Below, piece by piece: positions 5,244-6,920 of a stretch of 6,920 nucleotides of DNA. Origin of the DNA: Treponema sp. UBA4319 (GTDB taxonomy: Bacteria > Spirochaetota > Spirochaetia > Treponematales > Treponemataceae); the NCBI GenBank assembly GCA_002393865.1, contig DGUD01000061.1, positions 1 through 6,920 of the forward strand. Reading direction: 5' to 3'. Under the pieces are notes generated by a model. It did not search any database. It was not told the DNA's origin and saw nothing but the letters and a program-made list of their open reading frames with translations. The position numbers and the translations under genes are program-made. Every line of letters starts with the position of its first letter. The stretch's first letter is position 1.

Positions 5244-6752
5244 CTAGACCCTTCCGTACGTATAGCCGCGGTCGCTGCGGATTGGCGCAGGCTTCAGCTC
5301 AAAGTAGCAGACGGCGTTCTCCTTGAGCGAGAGCGCGACGGTATCGGCGCAGCGCGTCGTCGTCACAAGCGGCCGGGCGCCCATCCTGAGCACGGAAAGC
5401 TCCTCCTCCGACGGATTCGCGTGCTCGCCCATATCGTGCCACAGCCTGAGCGGGTTGCAGACATCCTCATCGACAAGCTCCGTGAGCAGCACATTCCCGT
5501 CGCTGCCGGCAGAAGCGGGCGGCAGCACAAGCTCTATGCCGAGCGTCTTTCCGCTGAAATCCGCATCGACGTTCCATGCGATTCCCTTGTAATACACGCC
5601 GTCTTCTTCCTCCGGCATATCGCACTGGACGACAATGCACTCCGGCGTGCGCAGGACACACTTTCTGAATCCTGCGGACAGCTTTTTGTAAAAGGCAAAT
5701 GTCCAGAACGTCGGCTTGGGAATCAGCCCGTCCGTCACAAGACCGAAGCCGCCATGGAACGGTGTGAAGGGCACACCGAATTCCTCAAAAATATCGCCGA
5801 ACGTCCAGTACGAATAGGACTCGTGATTGTCGCCGAAGGACGCGAGCATGAGCGCGATATAGGCGGCATTCAGGTTCGTGTCGTGGACAGGCGCGTTGGG
5901 GATATAGGACGTGTTGAATTCCGTGACGTGGATGTCCATGCCGCGGAATGCGTCGAAGGAATCCACGATGCCGCGCGTCGGCTCCAGCTGCGCAAAGCAG
6001 TCTTCCTTTGCGTGCAGCTTGGGATAGCCGTAATGCCCGTCAGGAGCGGGCACTTCCGTCGTGTAGTGATGGCGGCTCACAAAATCAAGGGGACAGCCAT
6101 GCTCCTGCACGAAGGAAAGGAAGGCGCGCACCCATTCCTTGTCTGTTCCGCCGCAGACGGCAGGACCGCCCACCTTAAAGCGGCAGTCCACCTCTTTTAC
6201 CGCGCGGGACGTCACGTCGTAGAGCCTGAAATATTCCTGCATGTCGGAGTCCTTCCAGAAGACGGGAAGGTTCGGCTCGTTCCATACCTCGACCGGCCAG
6301 GAGACGACCTCTTCCCTGCCGTAGCGCCCGATAAGGTGGCGGAGCGTCGCCTGCACGAGCGCCGCCCATTTCTCGTAGGATTTCGGCGGCGTCACGTTGC
6401 CCTTCCAGTAAAAGACGGTCTGCGTTCCGCTTGCGAGCGCGGACGGCATAAAGCCAAGCTCAAGGAAGGGGCGGATATGCAGCTCCTTGTAGGAATCCAT
6501 AACCATGTCAAGGTACGTCCAGTTGTATTCGCTGCGGGTGACGCCGTTCTCCTCGTACTCGTGGTAAATCGCCATATCATCGCAGAAGAGCCCGTGCCCG
6601 CGGATATGCTCAAAGCCGATATATTCCTGCACCAGCCGCAGCTGCTCGATGTAGCGCCTCTGCAGCGCGAGCCCCATGCGGCCGGTACCGACGCAGTAAA
6701 AGGCCTTGTTCCTGAAAGGGATATCCTCTGTTCCTGTGATTGTGTATCTCAT
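5244..6752 (-). CDS. xynB: GH39 beta-xylosidase
   Basis: Retaining glycosidase predicted to release xylose from the non-reducing end of xylo-oligosaccharides. The 502-residue length matches the ~500-residue clostridial XynB. A (beta/alpha)8 barrel spans about 15-345: [13 protein letters not shown] (19-31), [13 protein letters not shown] (51-63), [18 protein letters not shown] (106-123), acid/base E159 in [15 protein letters not shown] (225-231), nucleophile E278 in HVTEFNTSY, and [13 protein letters not shown] (314-326). A C-terminal beta domain (~350-490) follows. E159 and E278 correspond to E160 and E277 of Thermoanaerobacterium saccharolyticum XynB (from memory). There is no signal peptide, so it is cytoplasmic and depends on imported substrate. 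The start at 6752 is set by GAGGAG 4 nt upstream and by family alignment; the frame is open further upstream to 6899 but that stretch contains the promoter. First gene of a unit with dtd. Confidence 0.95.
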   Translation of the reverse strand: MRYTITGTEDIPFRNKAFYCVGTGRMGLALQRRYIEQLRLVQEYIGFEHIRGHGLFCDDMAIYHEYEENGVTRSEYNWTYLDMVMDSYKELHIRPFLELGFMPSALASGTQTVFYWKGNVTPPKSYEKWAALVQATLRHLIGRYGREEVVSWPVEVWNEPNLPVFWKDSDMQEYFRLYDVTSRAVKEVDCRFKVGGPAVCGGTDKEWVRAFLSFVQEHGCPLDFVSRHHYTTEVPAPDGHYGYPKLHAKEDCFAQLEPTRGIVDSFDAFRGMDIHVTEFNTSYIPNAPVHDTNLNAAYIALMLASFGDNHESYSYWTFGDIFEEFGVPFTPFHGGFGLVTDGLIPKPTFWTFAFYKKLSAGFRKCVLRTPECIVVQCDMPEEEDGVYYKGIAWNVDADFSGKTLGIELVLPPASAGSDGNVLLTELVDEDVCNPLRLWHDMGEHANPSEEELSVLRMGARPLVTTTRCADTVALSLKENAVCYFELKPAPIRSDRGYTYGRV

Positions 6753-6756
6753 AATT

Positions 6757-6762
6757 CTCCTC
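6757..6762 (-). promoter_or_regulatory. Shine-Dalgarno that fixes the xylosidase start
   Basis: On the minus strand GAGGAG (6762-6757) precedes AATT and the ATG at 6752. An in-frame ATG at 6764 overlaps this SD and would add only MRRI, so it is not the likely start. Confidence 0.75.
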
Positions 6763-6769
6763 ATATATG

Positions 6770-6812
6770 GCGCGCGGGCAGCGCCCAGCGAGCGTCTGTC
6801 GTGCCCGTGCGC
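6770..6812 (-). promoter_or_regulatory. GC-rich stem-loop in the xylosidase 5' leader
   Basis: On the minus strand GCGCACGGGC (6812-6803) pairs with GCCCGCGCGC (6779-6770) with one A.C mismatch and a 23-nt loop that holds a small inner stem (GGGC/GCCC is a competing pairing). The 3' arm ends 7 nt before the SD. It could tune translation or stability of the leader. It matches no riboswitch class I recognise. Confidence 0.4.
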
Positions 6813-6836
6813 ACCGGAACTCCATTTTCTTCTATA

Positions 6837-6869
6837 ATTATATTGCCGCATTTCAGCTTCCGTTGTCAA
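6837..6869 (-). promoter_or_regulatory. Probable promoter of the xylosidase-dtd unit
   Basis: On the minus strand a perfect TTGACA (6869-6864) lies upstream of a perfect TATAAT (6842-6837), but the spacer is 21 bp, well above 17. TTGACA sits in GTTGACAAC (6870-6862), a 9-bp palindrome. Long spacing with perfect hexamers suggests either a regulated promoter needing an activator, or that the two hexamers do not work together. Start near 6830 gives a leader of about 78 nt. No catabolite-control (cre-like) site is evident. Confidence 0.5.
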
Positions 6870-6896
6870 CCGAGACCGCGCCAATGCGGCGGAAAT

Positions 6897-6920
6897 CAAG
6901 GATGCAGCATAAAAAATGCG
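6897..6920 (-). repeat. Right copy of the 24-bp element (inverted relative to 87-110)
   Basis: The reverse complement of 6897-6920 matches 87-110 at 22 of 24 bases. The match runs to the last base of the window, so the repeat may continue beyond it. On the left the bases before the element are the arm of the long hairpin at 14-81; whether a similar hairpin lies beyond 6920 cannot be seen. Between this element and the -35 at 6869 is only a short CCGC/GCGG dyad (6876-6889). Confidence 0.6.

Noticed and set aside
4798..5247. Open frame on the + strand opposite dtd
   Set aside because: It mirrors almost the whole dtd gene, which has unmistakable family motifs; no promoter or SD supports the opposite strand.
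6770..6812. Known riboswitch in the xylosidase leader
   Set aside because: Only one stem-loop is visible and no conserved riboswitch core motif can be recognised in the ~78-nt leader.
6753..6899. N-terminal extension of the xylosidase to an upstream start at 6899
   Set aside because: The extra ~49 residues resemble no GH39 sequence, the stretch contains the probable promoter and leader hairpin, and the strong SD with family-aligned start is at 6752.

Overview
The window is about 6.9 kb of moderately GC-rich bacterial chromosome with six protein genes and no RNA gene, transposase, prophage gene or CRISPR array that I can see. The best taxonomic guess is a fibre-degrading, motile gut anaerobe, possibly a Treponema-like spirochaete. 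The clues are a dCache-type chemoreceptor whose signalling tip ends in a [17 protein letters not shown] stretch familiar from spirochaetes, a cytoplasmic GH39 beta-xylosidase very close to the clostridial XynB type, and clear sigma70-type promoters and Shine-Dalgarno (SD) sites. A Firmicute origin is not excluded; this is inference from protein style, not a search result.

Layout, left to right. Positions 1-255 are non-coding and dense in dyad symmetry: a long terminator-like hairpin (14-81), a 24-bp element (87-110) repeated in inverted orientation at the extreme right end of the window (6897-6920), two AT-rich inverted repeats (91-129 and 130-162), and a perfect 17-bp palindrome (218-234) just upstream of an extended -10 box. 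Then comes a PAT-type GNAT acetyltransferase (256-837, +) with no SD that may be translated from a leaderless mRNA. It converges on, and overlaps by 26 bp, a dihydrofolate reductase gene (folA, 812-1357, -). Upstream of folA on the same strand, 42 bp away, is a 704-residue methyl-accepting chemotaxis protein (1400-3514, -). Its strong promoter is back to back with the promoter of a Pol-beta-type nucleotidyltransferase of unknown substrate (3652-4710, +). That gene converges on a two-gene minus-strand unit: the GH39 beta-xylosidase (5244-6752) followed after 2 nt by D-aminoacyl-tRNA deacylase dtd (4786-5241). A stable hairpin without a U-tract separates the convergent ends.

How the genes may work together. 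Only two linkages are supported: MCP-folA (same strand, 42 bp, no visible terminator between them) and xylosidase-dtd (2-nt gap, dtd SD inside the xylosidase coding sequence, so probably translationally coupled). The xylosidase has no signal peptide and should act on imported xylo-oligosaccharides. The chemoreceptor senses a ligand outside the cytoplasm that I cannot identify. I see no obvious multi-gene novel system. The items most worth a second look are the uncharacterised nucleotidyltransferase, the inverted element at both ends of the window, the possible leaderless and palindrome-controlled acetyltransferase, and the overlapping tails of the acetyltransferase and folA genes.
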